A stretch of DNA of 64,000 nucleotides from Muribaculaceae bacterium (GCA_017451225.1 JAFSPZ010000068.1:24763-88762); one strand, 5' to 3'; shown: positions 27,215-38,292, counted from the first letter of the stretch. Notes: generated by a model not told the origin, from the sequence alone. Translations and numbers: made by a program.

Positions 27215-29743
27215 TTATATCAATGACCCAATTTGGAAGACTAGTGCTGAGACAATCCAGGCGACGGCTGTAGTGTAGAGAGCGGCGAAGAGCGCCCATT
27301 TCCAGCTGCCTGTCTCGCCCTTGATGGCGGCAATTGTAGCTATGCACGGGAAGTAGAGTAGCACGAAGAGCAGAAAACTGAAAGCTGCAAGGGGTGTGAT
27401 GCCGTCGGCAGTCATCTTGGCGTTGAGTGAACTGTATTTCACTGTATCGTCGCTCACAGTCTCATCATCGGCAAAACTATCGTCGTTGCTGTAGATGACG
27501 CCCAAGGTTGATGCCACAATCTCTTTGGCGCCAACGCCGGCAATAAGGCCCACGTCAAGCTTCCAGTCAAAGCCGTTGGGCGTAAACACCGGTTCGATTG
27601 TCTTGCCAATCATTCCCAGGTAGCTGTGCTCCTGCTGCTCCTGACTTGAGCCATAGGCGTCATGGTTGGGGTAGTAGCCCAGGAACCACACGATTATTGA
27701 AGCAACGAGGATGATACCTCCCATCTTTTTGAGATACTGTTTGCCTTTCGACCAGGTGTGACGCCAGATGGCTTTACCGGTAGGGAAACGATAGGGAGGT
27801 AGTTCCATTACAAACGGCGTGTCGTCGTTCTTGATGAGGAAGCGCTTGAGCACACGGCTCATGATGATTGCCACCACTATGCCAATTGCATAGAGCGATA
27901 GCATAATCACACTTTGGTAGCTGGCGAAGAATGCTCCAATTATCATGATGTAAATGGGCAGTCGCGCCGAGCAGCTCATGAATGGTAGCACTAGCATGGT
28001 GATGAGGCGGCTGTTGCGGCTCTCGATGGTGCGTGTTGCCATTATTGCCGGCACATTGCAACCAAAACCCATAATCATGGGGATGAACGACTTGCCATGA
28101 AGCCCCATGCCGTGCATGAGTTTGTCCATAATGAATGCTGCTCGCGCCATGTAGCCCGAGTCCTCCATGATAGAGATAAAGAAGTAGAGAATGAGGATTT
28201 GAGGCAGGAAAACTATTACCGAACCCACACCGCCAATGATGCCGTCGGCAACCATAGCCTTGAGCGGACCCTGGGGCAGGTGGATTTCGGCCAATCCTTT
28301 AAGCCATTCTACTCCAGCGTCAATCCAGTCCATGGGATATTGTCCCGCGGTGAAGGTTACCCAGAACATGAGCCATAGGAATGCGAAAAACAGAGGAAAT
28401 CCTAGCCATCGGTTGGTGACAATGTTGTCAAGCAACTTTGTGATTTGGTGGGCGTCGGGATTGTTTCCTTCGATATAGCTCTCCTTAAGTGCGCCATTGA
28501 TAAAGCCATACTTGGCATTCATTATGGCGTTCTCGCTATCCTCGTTGGTGTTTTGCTTTATGCGTTTGGCTTGTTCGTCACGAATGGCGATTATTTCCTT
28601 GCCGTTGGGCAGGTCTAATGCTGTTTTCTCAGCATCACTGTCATTTTCCATGAGTTTGATGGCAAGGTAGCGCAGTGAGTAGCGGTGACGGATTTGTGAG
28701 TTTTTCTCAAGTTCAGTTTTTACCTTGGTGATTGCATCCTCCAAATCGTTGCCGTGGTTGATGTGGATGTGGCGGAACACATTGTTCTTCACCTTGTCGC
28801 CAGTGGCGAAATCCTCTTCATGCTCAATGTCTTGGCTATACTCGTTGTGCCAGTCTTGAATTTCGGCAGCAATCTCTGGGTTGATGTTTCCCTGCTGGTC
28901 GATATAGTCTACTCCCTCATAGAGGTTGATGATGATGTGAAAAAGCAGGTCAACTCCCTTGCCTGTCTTGAACACAGTGGGAATCATGGGCACTCCAAAC
29001 AACTGTCCCAGCTTGCTGCAGTCGAGCTTGTCGCCCTTGCGTTCTAGGTCGTCATACATGTTGAGGGCGCACACCATGCGCAGGTCCATGTCGATGAGCT
29101 GTGTAGTGAGATACAGGTTTCGCTCAAGGTTGCTCGAGTCAATGACATTGATGACGACATCGGGGGTCTTCTCAATTATTTGTTTGCGCACATAGAGCTC
29201 CTCGGGGCTGTAGGCTGTGAGGGAGTAGGTGCCAGGCAGATCCACAAGATTGAAAGTGTATCCTTCAAAATGGCAGGAGCCTTCCTTGGCATCGACGGTC
29301 ACGCCGCTGTAGTTTCCCACATGCTCGGTAGCACCGCTGGCAAAGTTGAAAAGTGAAGTTTTGCCGCAGTTGGGATTTCCCACCAGGGCCACGTTGATGG
29401 TGCGTCGTTTCTTGGTCGCCAGGTCCTTGAGGTTGTAACTGGCTTGTTCAACCTCGACCACTTCGCTACCGCTTGACTTTATCACTTCGTCTGGCTTGCT
29501 AGCCATCGCAGCGGCCTCTTCCTCGCTCACCACTTCAATCATTGCGGCCTCATCGTGCCTGAGCGAGAGTTCATAGCCCATGATTTTATATTTTACCGGG
29601 TCTTGCAGTGGCGCGTTGAGGATGGACTCTACGGTCTTTCCCTTGATGAAGCCCATCTCGATTATGCGTTTGCGAAATCCGCCGTGACCCATAACCTTGA
29701 CAACGACACCTTTTTCTCCGGTTTTTAGCTCTGAAAGTAACAT
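27215..29743 (-). CDS. feoB: Ferrous iron transporter, FeoA-FeoB fusion
   Basis: The 842-residue protein begins with a FeoA SH3-like domain (about 1-72), a short Glu-rich linker, then the FeoB G-protein domain with G1 GNPNCGKTS (122-130), VDLPGTYSL and NVIDSSNLERNLYL. The membrane part has two Gate regions with many transmembrane helices, including FIPMIMGFGCNVPAI. It moves Fe2+ across the inner membrane. FeoA-FeoB fusions are common in Bacteroidota. It stands alone with a -7 box upstream; I did not see a convincing Fur-box palindrome. Confidence 0.96.
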   Translation of the reverse strand: MLLSELKTGEKGVVVKVMGHGGFRKRIIEMGFIKGKTVESILNAPLQDPVKYKIMGYELSLRHDEAAMIEVVSEEEAAAMASKPDEVIKSSGSEVVEVEQASYNLKDLATKKRRTINVALVGNPNCGKTSLFNFASGATEHVGNYSGVTVDAKEGSCHFEGYTFNLVDLPGTYSLTAYSPEELYVRKQIIEKTPDVVINVIDSSNLERNLYLTTQLIDMDLRMVCALNMYDDLERKGDKLDCSKLGQLFGVPMIPTVFKTGKGVDLLFHIIINLYEGVDYIDQQGNINPEIAAEIQDWHNEYSQDIEHEEDFATGDKVKNNVFRHIHINHGNDLEDAITKVKTELEKNSQIRHRYSLRYLAIKLMENDSDAEKTALDLPNGKEIIAIRDEQAKRIKQNTNEDSENAIMNAKYGFINGALKESYIEGNNPDAHQITKLLDNIVTNRWLGFPLFFAFLWLMFWVTFTAGQYPMDWIDAGVEWLKGLAEIHLPQGPLKAMVADGIIGGVGSVIVFLPQILILYFFISIMEDSGYMARAAFIMDKLMHGMGLHGKSFIPMIMGFGCNVPAIMATRTIESRNSRLITMLVLPFMSCSARLPIYIMIIGAFFASYQSVIMLSLYAIGIVVAIIMSRVLKRFLIKNDDTPFVMELPPYRFPTGKAIWRHTWSKGKQYLKKMGGIILVASIIVWFLGYYPNHDAYGSSQEQQEHSYLGMIGKTIEPVFTPNGFDWKLDVGLIAGVGAKEIVASTLGVIYSNDDSFADDETVSDDTVKYSSLNAKMTADGITPLAAFSFLLFVLLYFPCIATIAAIKGETGSWKWALFAALYTTAVAWIVSALVFQIGSLI

Positions 29744-29772
29744 ACTTTTTTGTACTTATTATTATTTCGGTG

Positions 29773-29780
29773 CAAAATTA
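29773..29780 (-). promoter_or_regulatory. -7 box of the feoA-feoB gene
   Basis: The minus strand reads TAATTTTG, 29 bases before the ATG at 29743. It lies in a 370-base AT-rich divergent gap (29744-30114) that holds this promoter and that of ruvA; I see no gene or clear repeat in the rest. Confidence 0.55.
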
Positions 29781-30061
29781 CTGGTTTTAATAGACGTATG
29801 CAATCACCAATAGTTAGTATTTATAATTTATATATAACTTATTATAGTGAGATAATGTTACTAGTGCAATTTTATTAAATGACTTGTAATTAAATTGTTA
29901 AGGGATATTGCGATTTAATTGGGATGGCTTAAATTAGTCCTTTAATAATGTTGTCATAAATGATTGATTATAAAAGTATTGTCAATTTTGTTTGTTTATT
30001 TGTTGAGATGTGACGTTCCATGTTGGTTTTAATTGTTTTTTACTCTTGCTTGAAGTTTATT

Positions 30062-30094
30062 TTTTGCTTGTTTTTGAAAAATGAATTAATTTTG
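30062..30094 (+). promoter_or_regulatory. Promoter of ruvA
   Basis: TTTTG at 30062-30066 and TAATTTTG at 30087-30094 are separated by 20 bases, a good Bacteroidota -33/-7 pair, 20 bases before the ATG at 30115. Confidence 0.65.
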
Positions 30095-30114
30095 TGGTTT
30101 TAATAATAATTAAT

Positions 30115-30705
30115 ATGTACGATTATATAAGTGGAAAAATATCGGAGCTTAATCCTGCTTTTGTGGTGATTGATAATCATGGCTTAGGTTACATGATTAA
30201 TATTTCATTAACAACCTATAATGAGGTATCGAAATTTGCTAAAGACGATACTGCTAAACTTTATGTTTTTGAAGCTATTAGAGAAGATGCACATGTGCTT
30301 TTCGGCTTTGCTTCAAAGCATGAGCGCGAATTGTTCTTGATGCTTATCAGCGTGAGTGGTGTGGGTCCAAACACTGCCCGTATGATACTCTCATCATTGT
30401 CGCCCAGCGACCTTGAGCAATGCATCGCCAGCGGCAATGTGGGAATGTTGAAATCAGTGAAAGGAATTGGTGGAAAAACTGCACAAAGAATATTAGTTGA
30501 CCTTAAGGATAAAATAAAAGTGGCATCCGATACGTTATTAGATAGTAATAGCGCCCCGAGTGCACTCTACGACGAGGCACTGGCCGCGCTGGTGATGCTT
30601 GGCTTCACCCAACAAATGTCGCAAAAGGCCCTCAAGAAGCTCTTCAAGGAGAATCCAGCTATCACAGTGGAAGAGGCTATCAAGAAGGCGCTGAAGATGA
30701 TGTAG
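30115..30705 (+). CDS. ruvA: Holliday junction DNA helicase subunit RuvA
   Basis: RuvA binds four-way junctions and loads the RuvB motor for branch migration. The 196-residue protein starts MYDYISGKI; the ATG at 30115 is chosen because it begins the family's usual N-terminus. It has the OB-fold domain, two helix-hairpin-helix motifs (VSGVGPNTARMIL and VKGIGGKTAQRIL) and the C-terminal domain III that contacts RuvB. sprA follows after 58 bases; ruvA next to sprA is an arrangement I associate with other Bacteroidota. Confidence 0.96.
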   Translation: MYDYISGKISELNPAFVVIDNHGLGYMINISLTTYNEVSKFAKDDTAKLYVFEAIREDAHVLFGFASKHERELFLMLISVSGVGPNTARMILSSLSPSDLEQCIASGNVGMLKSVKGIGGKTAQRILVDLKDKIKVASDTLLDSNSAPSALYDEALAALVMLGFTQQMSQKALKKLFKENPAITVEEAIKKALKMM

Positions 30706-30763
30706 TTACATCGTGCGACAACGGGTGTGTGAGAGCCCACCAATGAGATAATAATTGTTGACG

Positions 30764-33700
30764 ATGAATTTTTTTGATTCAGGAAATAGTAAAAAAACAT
30801 TGACAACATTGCTGCTGAGCGTTATAATAAGCGTTGTGGCGGCCATGCCTACGCATGCACAATACAACAATTCCACACTCACGCCTCCTCCTCCTGTTCC
30901 CGACAAAAGTGCGGTGGATAAAGATAAAAAGAAGGACAACCCCAGAATGCGCTACAATGTGCATCCCACAGTTCCTGAGAACTATGACGACTTGCGTGAG
31001 GGTGAATATGCTGCCGACTTAAAGACTCCAGGCAATATCAAGACCGAAGCCGAATATGACTACGAAACAGGTTGTTACATTATCCATACCAAGGTGGGTG
31101 ACTATGACATTGTAACTCCATTCATCCTCACGGCCGACGAATACAACAATCTCACCCTGCGTGAGTCGATGATGCAGTATTACCGCCAGAAGAATGCCGA
31201 AACTGCCGAGGAAAAGAAGAAGAATCCTTTCAATTTCCTGGATATGCAGTTCGGCCTTGGTCCTCTTGAGAAAGTATTTGGACCTGGTGGTGTTCAGCTC
31301 AAGACCCAGGGCTCGGTTCAGATTAAGATGGGTGTCAAGACCAACAAGACCGACAACCCTGCCTTGTCGCTCACGGCAAAACGTAAAACCTATTTCGATT
31401 TTGACCAGAAGATTCAAGCCACAATACAGGCATCGGTAGGTGATAAGATGAAATTCAACATGACCTACAACACTGATGCGACTTTTGAATTTGACAACAA
31501 GAATCTCAAACTTGCCTATGAGGGAAAAGAAGACGAGATAATCAAGAATATTGAGGCTGGTAATGTGAGCATGACAACAGGTTCATCACTCATCAGAGGT
31601 GGCTCGGCGCTTTTTGGTGTAAAAACAAAGTTGCAGTTTGGCCGACTGACGGCAACAGCTCTTGTGTCGCAGCAGAACTCTGAATCACAGACGGTGAACA
31701 CCCGTGGCGGTGCTCAAACTACCGAATTCTATATTACAGCCGACAAGTATGACCAAAACCGCCACTTCTTCTTGTCGCATTTCTTCCGTGACAACTACGA
31801 CACGTGGACTTCAAAGCTCCCGTTGGTGTCGAGTGGTATAAACATCACGAGAATAGAGGTCTGGGTGACCAATAAGCGCGGCAATTTCAACGAATCGCGC
31901 AATATCATGGCATTTATGGATGCCGGAGAGAGTCAGCACATTGGCAATAGTCATTGGACTCCGACAACCAGTTCTCCTAACCCCACCAACACATCAAACA
32001 CCCTGCTTGATGAGATAAAAAACAATTATCCCGAAGCTCGATTCATCAGCCAGGCATCAACAGCACTAGCGCCTCTGTCGGCCTATGATTTTGAAGGCGG
32101 AAAGGACTATGAGAAGATAGAGAGCGCGCGACTGCTCTCGGCTAGTGAATACAGGCTCAACTCCACTCTTGGATATATTTCGCTCAATACAGCCTTGGCC
32201 AGTGATGAAGTGCTTGCGGTTGCCTATCAGTACACCTATATGGGAAAGACCTACCAGGTGGGCGAGTTTGCCAGCGATATAGCGTCGACCGAGCAGTCGA
32301 TATATGTAAAAATGCTTAAATCGACGACTATCAACACAAAGGTTCCCATGTGGGATCTGATGATGAAGAATATCTATTCGCTTGGTGCCTATCAGGTGCA
32401 ACAGTCCAATTTCAGGCTGAACATTAAGTACTTGAACGATACCACTGGTATAGAAATGCCATATATCAGCGAAGGTAACATTGCTGGAGAGCAGCTGCTC
32501 CGGGTCATGAACCTTGACCGCTTGGATGCCAGCGGCAATTACAATAGCGACGGCCGCTTTGACTTTATTGACGGTTATACTATTACAACTTCGGGTGGCA
32601 AAGTGATATTCCCAGTAGTTGAGCCTTTCGGTTCACACTTGCGCATGAAGATTGGTAACGATGCAATTGCCGATAAATATGTGTATCAAGAGTTATATAC
32701 TATGCAACTCACCGATGCGCAACAAGTCCAAGACAAGAACAAATTTGTACTGCAAGGAGAGTACCAGTCTACCAACAAAAACACCATCAGCCTCAATGCC
32801 ACCAATGTGCCTCGAGGATCGGTGGTGGTAACTGCTGGTGGTGTCACCCTCACCGAGAATAGCGACTATACCGTTGACTACACAATGGGTACGGTGACAA
32901 TTACTAACCAAAGTATTATCGATGCCGGAACCAACATCAGCGTGTCGCTGGAGAACCAGTCTACTTTCAGCACTCAGCGCAAGACCCTCTTGGGACTTGA
33001 CCTTGATTATGCTTTCAACGATAATTTCCACATTGGTGGAACCGTGATGCATTATGGTGAGAAGAATATTACCGAGAAAGTTGCGATTGGTAATGAGATA
33101 GTGAACAACACAATTTGGGGAGCCAGAGTTTCTTATAAATCAAATTTCATGTGGCTCACCAATCTGTTGAACAAGATACCAACCGTCAATGCGACGGCGC
33201 CTTCGCAGGTTAACATTAACGGTGAGTTTGCCCAGCTCTTGCCGCACCAGTCACGCACTGGTTCTAACGCTGGTAGCTCCTATATCGACGACTTCGAGTC
33301 AACACAGATAGGTATCGACTTGCGTTCACCTTATTCGTGGTTCTTGGCGTCGACTCCTTATGATAATGCCAACGATGCTCTCTTCCCCGAGGCTGCTTTG
33401 TCCAACGATGTCGGCTATGGCAAGAACCGTTCGCTCCTGGCTTGGTACTATATCGACCGCCTGTTCACTCAGCGCAATTCATCTTATGTGCCAGGTTATA
33501 TTAAGAATGACCTTGACCAACTATCAAATCCATATGTCCGCGAGATACCTTATACCGAGGTGTTCCCAGGACGTGAGCTAAACTACGGAGAGTCGTCAAC
33601 AATTCAAACCCTCAACCTGTCGTTCTATCCCAAAGAGCGTGGTCCTTACAACCTTGATGCCGAGAACCTCGACGCCAATGGCAACCTTCTCAATCCCGAG

Positions 33701-36700
33701 AAGCGATGGGGTGGTATCATGCGCAAGATTGAGAATACCGATTTTGTGACAAACAATGTTGAGTACATCAAGTTCTGGTTGCTTGACCCATTCCTAGACG
33801 AAACCAATCCCAATCTTGAGGGTGGCGACTTCTATATCAACCTTGGCGAAATAAGTGAGGATATCCTAAAGGATGGTCTCAAGAGCTATGAGAACGGTCT
33901 GCCTTACCTTGACACCGATACTGAGCCCGTTAACGAGACCAATTGGGGTAGGATTTCCAGTAAATCATCGTTGACCTATGCTTTTGAGACAGCTACGGGC
34001 TCACGCATCAAGCAAGATGTGGGACTCAATGGTCTGAGCACTGCCGATGAGCATACTTACCCCTCTTATCAAGAATATGTAAGCAAGCTACGTAACGTGC
34101 TGCCAGCCGAGACATTGGCACAGATGGAAAACGACCAATTCTCGCCACTCAACGACCCTGCAGGCGATAATTATCACTTCTATCGTGGCTACGACTATGA
34201 TGAGCAAAAGCTTTCGATTCTCGAAAGATACAAGCATTACAATGGCACCGAGGGCAACTCTCTTGCCCAAGAGGATGCCAGCGACGGCATGTACCAGAGT
34301 GCCCGTAGTGTGCCTGATGTTGAGGATATTAACCAGGATAATACTCTAAACGAGTATGAGCGTTATTTCCAATATAAGGTGTCGATTCGTCCTGAGGACC
34401 TTCAGGTAGGCAAGAATTTCATTATCGACAAGCAGGAGTCGGTTCAACGCACGCGCAACGGTAAAGATCAGCATGTGACTTGGTATCAGTTCTGCATTCC
34501 CATCAAGAGCTATGATAAAGTTGTGGGCTCAATTAACGATTTCTCGTCGATTAGGTTCATGCGCATGTTCCTTACTAATTTTAAGGAGACAACTCACTTG
34601 AGGTTTGCTTCACTTGAACTTGTGAGAGGTGAGTGGCGCAATTATGATTACAATCTTAACAACCGCAGCGATGCTCCTGGAAGTGGAACTCTTGACGTCA
34701 ACACTGTGAATATTGAGGAGAATGCTGCACGTGAGCCTGTGAATTATGTGCTTCCTCCTGGCGTTTCACGAATCGTAGATTCGGGACAATCACAAATTAC
34801 CCAGCTCAACGAGCAGTCAATGCAGATGAAAGTTGAAGGCTTGGAGGCAGGTGATGCACGTGGTGTGTACCGCAACACTAATCTTGACCTGCGCATTTAT
34901 AAGCGTCTGCAGATGTTTGTTCACCACGAGGCATTAATCAACGATGCCACCAACCTCAAGAATGGCGATATCTCGTTCTTCGTTCGACTGGGTTCGGATG
35001 TCAAGAACAACTATTATGAGTATGAGATTCCACTCAAGGTTACTCCTCCAGGAAGATACAGCACTAACAGCACGGCCGATAGGCTTGCGGTTTGGCCCCA
35101 AGAGAACATGCTTGACCTTGACCTAGATGTGCTCACCGCAGTCAAGAAAAACCGAAATGCTGAGAAAATGGCAGGCAACCCCGATGTGGCTTATACCCAG
35201 CGTTATCAGGAGCAAGATCCTAACAATCCTCGAAACCATGTCTATGTTATGGGTAATCCATCATTGAGCAAGGTGAGGGTTATGCTCATAGGTGTAAGAA
35301 ACAACACTGCCGGTACGACTAAAGACTTCGTGATATGGGTTGATGAGCTCAGAGTTACCGACTTCGACAGCGAGGGTGGTTGGGCTGCAAAAGCCAGTAT
35401 GAGTCTGAACCTCAGTGATATTGGTGTCGTAAATGTGGGGTGGCACAAAGAGACTAGTGGATTTGGCTCGGTAGACCAGAGCATGAGTCAGCGCCGACTC
35501 GACAACTATGACCAGTATAACGTTGCCGTTCAGGCCGATTTGGGACGTTTCATCCCTGAGAAGGTAAAACTTCATGCTCCAATTTACTATTCTTACAGTA
35601 ATGAGAAGGTTACACCTAAATATAATCCTCTTGACGAAGACATTTTGCTTAAAGACGCTCTCGATGCTTGTGCAACCGATGAGCAGAAAGACTCTATCAA
35701 GTCCTATGCAGTGAGTGAGACCACTGTAAAGAACTTCTCTATTTCGGGCTTGAAATTTGATGTGAAGAGTAAGAATCCAATGCCTTGGGATCCTGCCAAC
35801 TTTACATTCAATTATTCATTCAACAAGACCCACAAGACCAATCCAGATTATGTGTATGAGAACACCAACGACTATCGTGGTAGCATGCAATATGCCTGGA
35901 CTCCGTATATCAAGCCATTCAAACCGCTTGAAAAAGCAATTGATGCCAAGAACAAGAAGTTTAAATTCTTCCGTGAGTGGGAATTCAGGTGGCTGCCTAA
36001 TTCGTTGGCATTCAGTACTAACATCTCAAGGTATTACTATGAGCAGCAAACCCGCAACGAAACCGATGTTGATGTGGTGCTGCCGGTTTCGGTGAGCAAG
36101 AACTTCTTGTGGGATAGGCAGTTTGCTCTGTCTTGGAACTTCACTAAGTCGCTCAATTTGTCGTTCAATAGTCAGACGACAGCTCACATTATGGAGCCTA
36201 TTGGACAAGTGAACAAAAAACTCTTCCCCGATGAGTATCGTGACTGGCGTGATAGCGTGATGCGAAGTATCAAGGATTTGGGTACTCCATGGGCCTATAA
36301 TCAGACATTTACAGCTTCTTACAAGGCGCCGTTCAGTGCTATACCTATCCTGAGCTTTATTACAGCTAATGCTACCTATAATGCTACCTATCGTTGGGAC
36401 CGTGGTACTGTAATTGGCGATATGTTCTCAGGTAATAGCATTGCCAACCAGTCGTCATTCACGGTTGATACCCGTTTGAACATGGAAACGCTTTATGGCA
36501 AGATTCCTTATTTGAGCGATGTGAACAAGCGTTTTGCATCAACGGGAGGCAGCTCGGGCAATGATAAAGGCAAGGGTAAGAATACGCCCAAGAAGGCGAA
36601 AAAATTTGACCGCACATTCCAGCTCAGCGCCGATACCACCACAATGGTGAAACACAACATGAATGTGAAGAAGGTGAGAGTGACAGCCACCACAGTCGAC

Positions 36701-38254
36701 GGCAAGCGTTATCCCATCAAGTTTAATATTAAGGATAATAACAACATCGAGATTCTTAACCGTGATAGCAAGAGCATTAAGGTCACCGTCACCGAAGTGC
36801 TGGCAAGCGATAAGAAGAACTTCGGCACCGAGCTTGCTCAATACTTTACAAGATTATTGATGAGTGTGAGGAGCGTGAATGTGAAATGGCGGCAAACGCA
36901 GTCTTTGAGCATTCCGCAGTACGTGCCTAGTGTTGGAGACATCTTTGGTCAGAACACTCACTACGATGTGATGGCGCCAGGATTGGACTTCGCCTTTGGT
37001 TTCGTTGGCCAGGATTATATCAATAAGGCCAAGAGTCGTGGATGGTTGTTAGGTGATTCTACCCAGACTTCTCCTGCAATCTTCTCGCGTACTCAAGAAT
37101 TCAATGTTGAAGCTGTGATTGAGCCCGTCAAGGGTCTTAAGATAACTCTCACTGGAAACCGAACCGACAATCGTACTAATCAGATTCAGTTCATGTATGA
37201 AGACGTTGGTGTTCTATATTCAGGTACCTATACCAAGACTCACATGGCACTTGCTACAGCTCTCAGGAGCGTGAGCGCCGACAATGAATATTACAGCGAT
37301 GCCTTCAACAAGTTCTTGAACAACATTCCTATTGTGGCAAGCCGCATAGAGAGCCAGTATATAGGCAAGAACTATCCTGGCCGAGGATTCCTGCGAGGTA
37401 CAGTCTATGCCGAAGCACCCTTCAATCCTGAGAACGGCACTGTCAACCCATGGGGTAGCGACGTGATGATTCCCGCTTTCATGGCAGCTTATTCAGGAAG
37501 AGATGCAGCAAAGGTTGACCTCAATCCATTCCCAGGCATCAAGAGCATCTTGCCAAACTGGCGCATCACTTATGACGGATTGTCAAAGATTCCTGCTATT
37601 AAGAAGGTACTTAAGAACTTGACCCTTACTCATGCTTACCAGTGTACTTACTCGGTTGGCTCGTTCTCAAGTTACACCGACTGGGTAACGATAGGCGAGG
37701 GGCTCGGTTTCACTGCCGATGCTCTCACTGGAGCTCCTATACCTAACTCGCCTTTCAATATTTCGTCAGTTTCGGTAACCGAGAAATTTGCGCCACTAAT
37801 TGGTATTAACGCTACATTGAAGAATGACATGAGTTTCAACATTGAGTATCGCGATTCTCGTACTCTGGCACTCAATATCTCGTCGCTGCAACTCGTCGAG
37901 ACACTGCAGAAGTCGCTTGTTATAGGGGCAAGCTACAAGATTGCCAACTTCAACTCGGTGCTCAAGATTAAGAAGAAACAAGAAGGTGTTAACAACGACC
38001 TCACTCTCAACTTCAACATGCAGCTTAATAACAATACAGCGCTAATCCGTAAGATAGACGTAAACACTACACAGGCTACAAGCGGCACACGCACGTTGGG
38101 TATCAACTTTGCGGCAAACTATGTAATGAGCAAGCGTATCACAATTGGTGCCTTCTTTGACCACCAGGTCAACACGCCACTTGTTTCATCAACTGCCTAT
38201 CCAACTACCAACACCAACTATGGCATCTCGCTCAACGTATCGCTGACCAAGTAA
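30764..38254 (+). CDS. sprA: SprA/Sov, outer-membrane translocon of type IX secretion
   Basis: The 2496-residue protein has a signal peptide (about 1-33, ending MPTHAQ) and the full length and sequence character of SprA/Sov, the very large beta-barrel channel through which type IX substrates cross the outer membrane. It is rich in Tyr, Asn and Asp, with many alternating beta strands and a barrel-type C-terminus. The start at 30764 (MNFFDSGNSKKTL) is preferred over an upstream TTG. Its presence predicts a type IX system in this genome and gives a route for secreted proteins such as the product of 5205-6491. A terminator follows. The reading frame is intact throughout. Confidence 0.92.
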   Translation: MNFFDSGNSKKTLTTLLLSVIISVVAAMPTHAQYNNSTLTPPPPVPDKSAVDKDKKKDNPRMRYNVHPTVPENYDDLREGEYAADLKTPGNIKTEAEYDYETGCYIIHTKVGDYDIVTPFILTADEYNNLTLRESMMQYYRQKNAETAEEKKKNPFNFLDMQFGLGPLEKVFGPGGVQLKTQGSVQIKMGVKTNKTDNPALSLTAKRKTYFDFDQKIQATIQASVGDKMKFNMTYNTDATFEFDNKNLKLAYEGKEDEIIKNIEAGNVSMTTGSSLIRGGSALFGVKTKLQFGRLTATALVSQQNSESQTVNTRGGAQTTEFYITADKYDQNRHFFLSHFFRDNYDTWTSKLPLVSSGINITRIEVWVTNKRGNFNESRNIMAFMDAGESQHIGNSHWTPTTSSPNPTNTSNTLLDEIKNNYPEARFISQASTALAPLSAYDFEGGKDYEKIESARLLSASEYRLNSTLGYISLNTALASDEVLAVAYQYTYMGKTYQVGEFASDIASTEQSIYVKMLKSTTINTKVPMWDLMMKNIYSLGAYQVQQSNFRLNIKYLNDTTGIEMPYISEGNIAGEQLLRVMNLDRLDASGNYNSDGRFDFIDGYTITTSGGKVIFPVVEPFGSHLRMKIGNDAIADKYVYQELYTMQLTDAQQVQDKNKFVLQGEYQSTNKNTISLNATNVPRGSVVVTAGGVTLTENSDYTVDYTMGTVTITNQSIIDAGTNISVSLENQSTFSTQRKTLLGLDLDYAFNDNFHIGGTVMHYGEKNITEKVAIGNEIVNNTIWGARVSYKSNFMWLTNLLNKIPTVNATAPSQVNINGEFAQLLPHQSRTGSNAGSSYIDDFESTQIGIDLRSPYSWFLASTPYDNANDALFPEAALSNDVGYGKNRSLLAWYYIDRLFTQRNSSYVPGYIKNDLDQLSNPYVREIPYTEVFPGRELNYGESSTIQTLNLSFYPKERGPYNLDAENLDANGNLLNPEKRWGGIMRKIENTDFVTNNVEYIKFWLLDPFLDETNPNLEGGDFYINLGEISEDILKDGLKSYENGLPYLDTDTEPVNETNWGRISSKSSLTYAFETATGSRIKQDVGLNGLSTADEHTYPSYQEYVSKLRNVLPAETLAQMENDQFSPLNDPAGDNYHFYRGYDYDEQKLSILERYKHYNGTEGNSLAQEDASDGMYQSARSVPDVEDINQDNTLNEYERYFQYKVSIRPEDLQVGKNFIIDKQESVQRTRNGKDQHVTWYQFCIPIKSYDKVVGSINDFSSIRFMRMFLTNFKETTHLRFASLELVRGEWRNYDYNLNNRSDAPGSGTLDVNTVNIEENAAREPVNYVLPPGVSRIVDSGQSQITQLNEQSMQMKVEGLEAGDARGVYRNTNLDLRIYKRLQMFVHHEALINDATNLKNGDISFFVRLGSDVKNNYYEYEIPLKVTPPGRYSTNSTADRLAVWPQENMLDLDLDVLTAVKKNRNAEKMAGNPDVAYTQRYQEQDPNNPRNHVYVMGNPSLSKVRVMLIGVRNNTAGTTKDFVIWVDELRVTDFDSEGGWAAKASMSLNLSDIGVVNVGWHKETSGFGSVDQSMSQRRLDNYDQYNVAVQADLGRFIPEKVKLHAPIYYSYSNEKVTPKYNPLDEDILLKDALDACATDEQKDSIKSYAVSETTVKNFSISGLKFDVKSKNPMPWDPANFTFNYSFNKTHKTNPDYVYENTNDYRGSMQYAWTPYIKPFKPLEKAIDAKNKKFKFFREWEFRWLPNSLAFSTNISRYYYEQQTRNETDVDVVLPVSVSKNFLWDRQFALSWNFTKSLNLSFNSQTTAHIMEPIGQVNKKLFPDEYRDWRDSVMRSIKDLGTPWAYNQTFTASYKAPFSAIPILSFITANATYNATYRWDRGTVIGDMFSGNSIANQSSFTVDTRLNMETLYGKIPYLSDVNKRFASTGGSSGNDKGKGKNTPKKAKKFDRTFQLSADTTTMVKHNMNVKKVRVTATTVDGKRYPIKFNIKDNNNIEILNRDSKSIKVTVTEVLASDKKNFGTELAQYFTRLLMSVRSVNVKWRQTQSLSIPQYVPSVGDIFGQNTHYDVMAPGLDFAFGFVGQDYINKAKSRGWLLGDSTQTSPAIFSRTQEFNVEAVIEPVKGLKITLTGNRTDNRTNQIQFMYEDVGVLYSGTYTKTHMALATALRSVSADNEYYSDAFNKFLNNIPIVASRIESQYIGKNYPGRGFLRGTVYAEAPFNPENGTVNPWGSDVMIPAFMAAYSGRDAAKVDLNPFPGIKSILPNWRITYDGLSKIPAIKKVLKNLTLTHAYQCTYSVGSFSSYTDWVTIGEGLGFTADALTGAPIPNSPFNISSVSVTEKFAPLIGINATLKNDMSFNIEYRDSRTLALNISSLQLVETLQKSLVIGASYKIANFNSVLKIKKKQEGVNNDLTLNFNMQLNNNTALIRKIDVNTTQATSGTRTLGINFAANYVMSKRITIGAFFDHQVNTPLVSSTAYPTTNTNYGISLNVSLTK

Positions 38255-38292
38255 AAATTCTGAAAAACTATAGTTTCGGGCTTAAGAAATCA

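Noticed and set aside
27215-29743. FeoA-FeoB fusion as a novel arrangement
   Set aside because: Fused FeoA-FeoB proteins are already common in Bacteroidota, so it is noted in the annotation only.
29744-30114. Possible small gene, Fur box or riboswitch in the feoAB-ruvA gap
   Set aside because: The stretch is AT-rich with only the two promoter boxes. I could find no open frame with a plausible start and no clear palindrome or conserved RNA motif.
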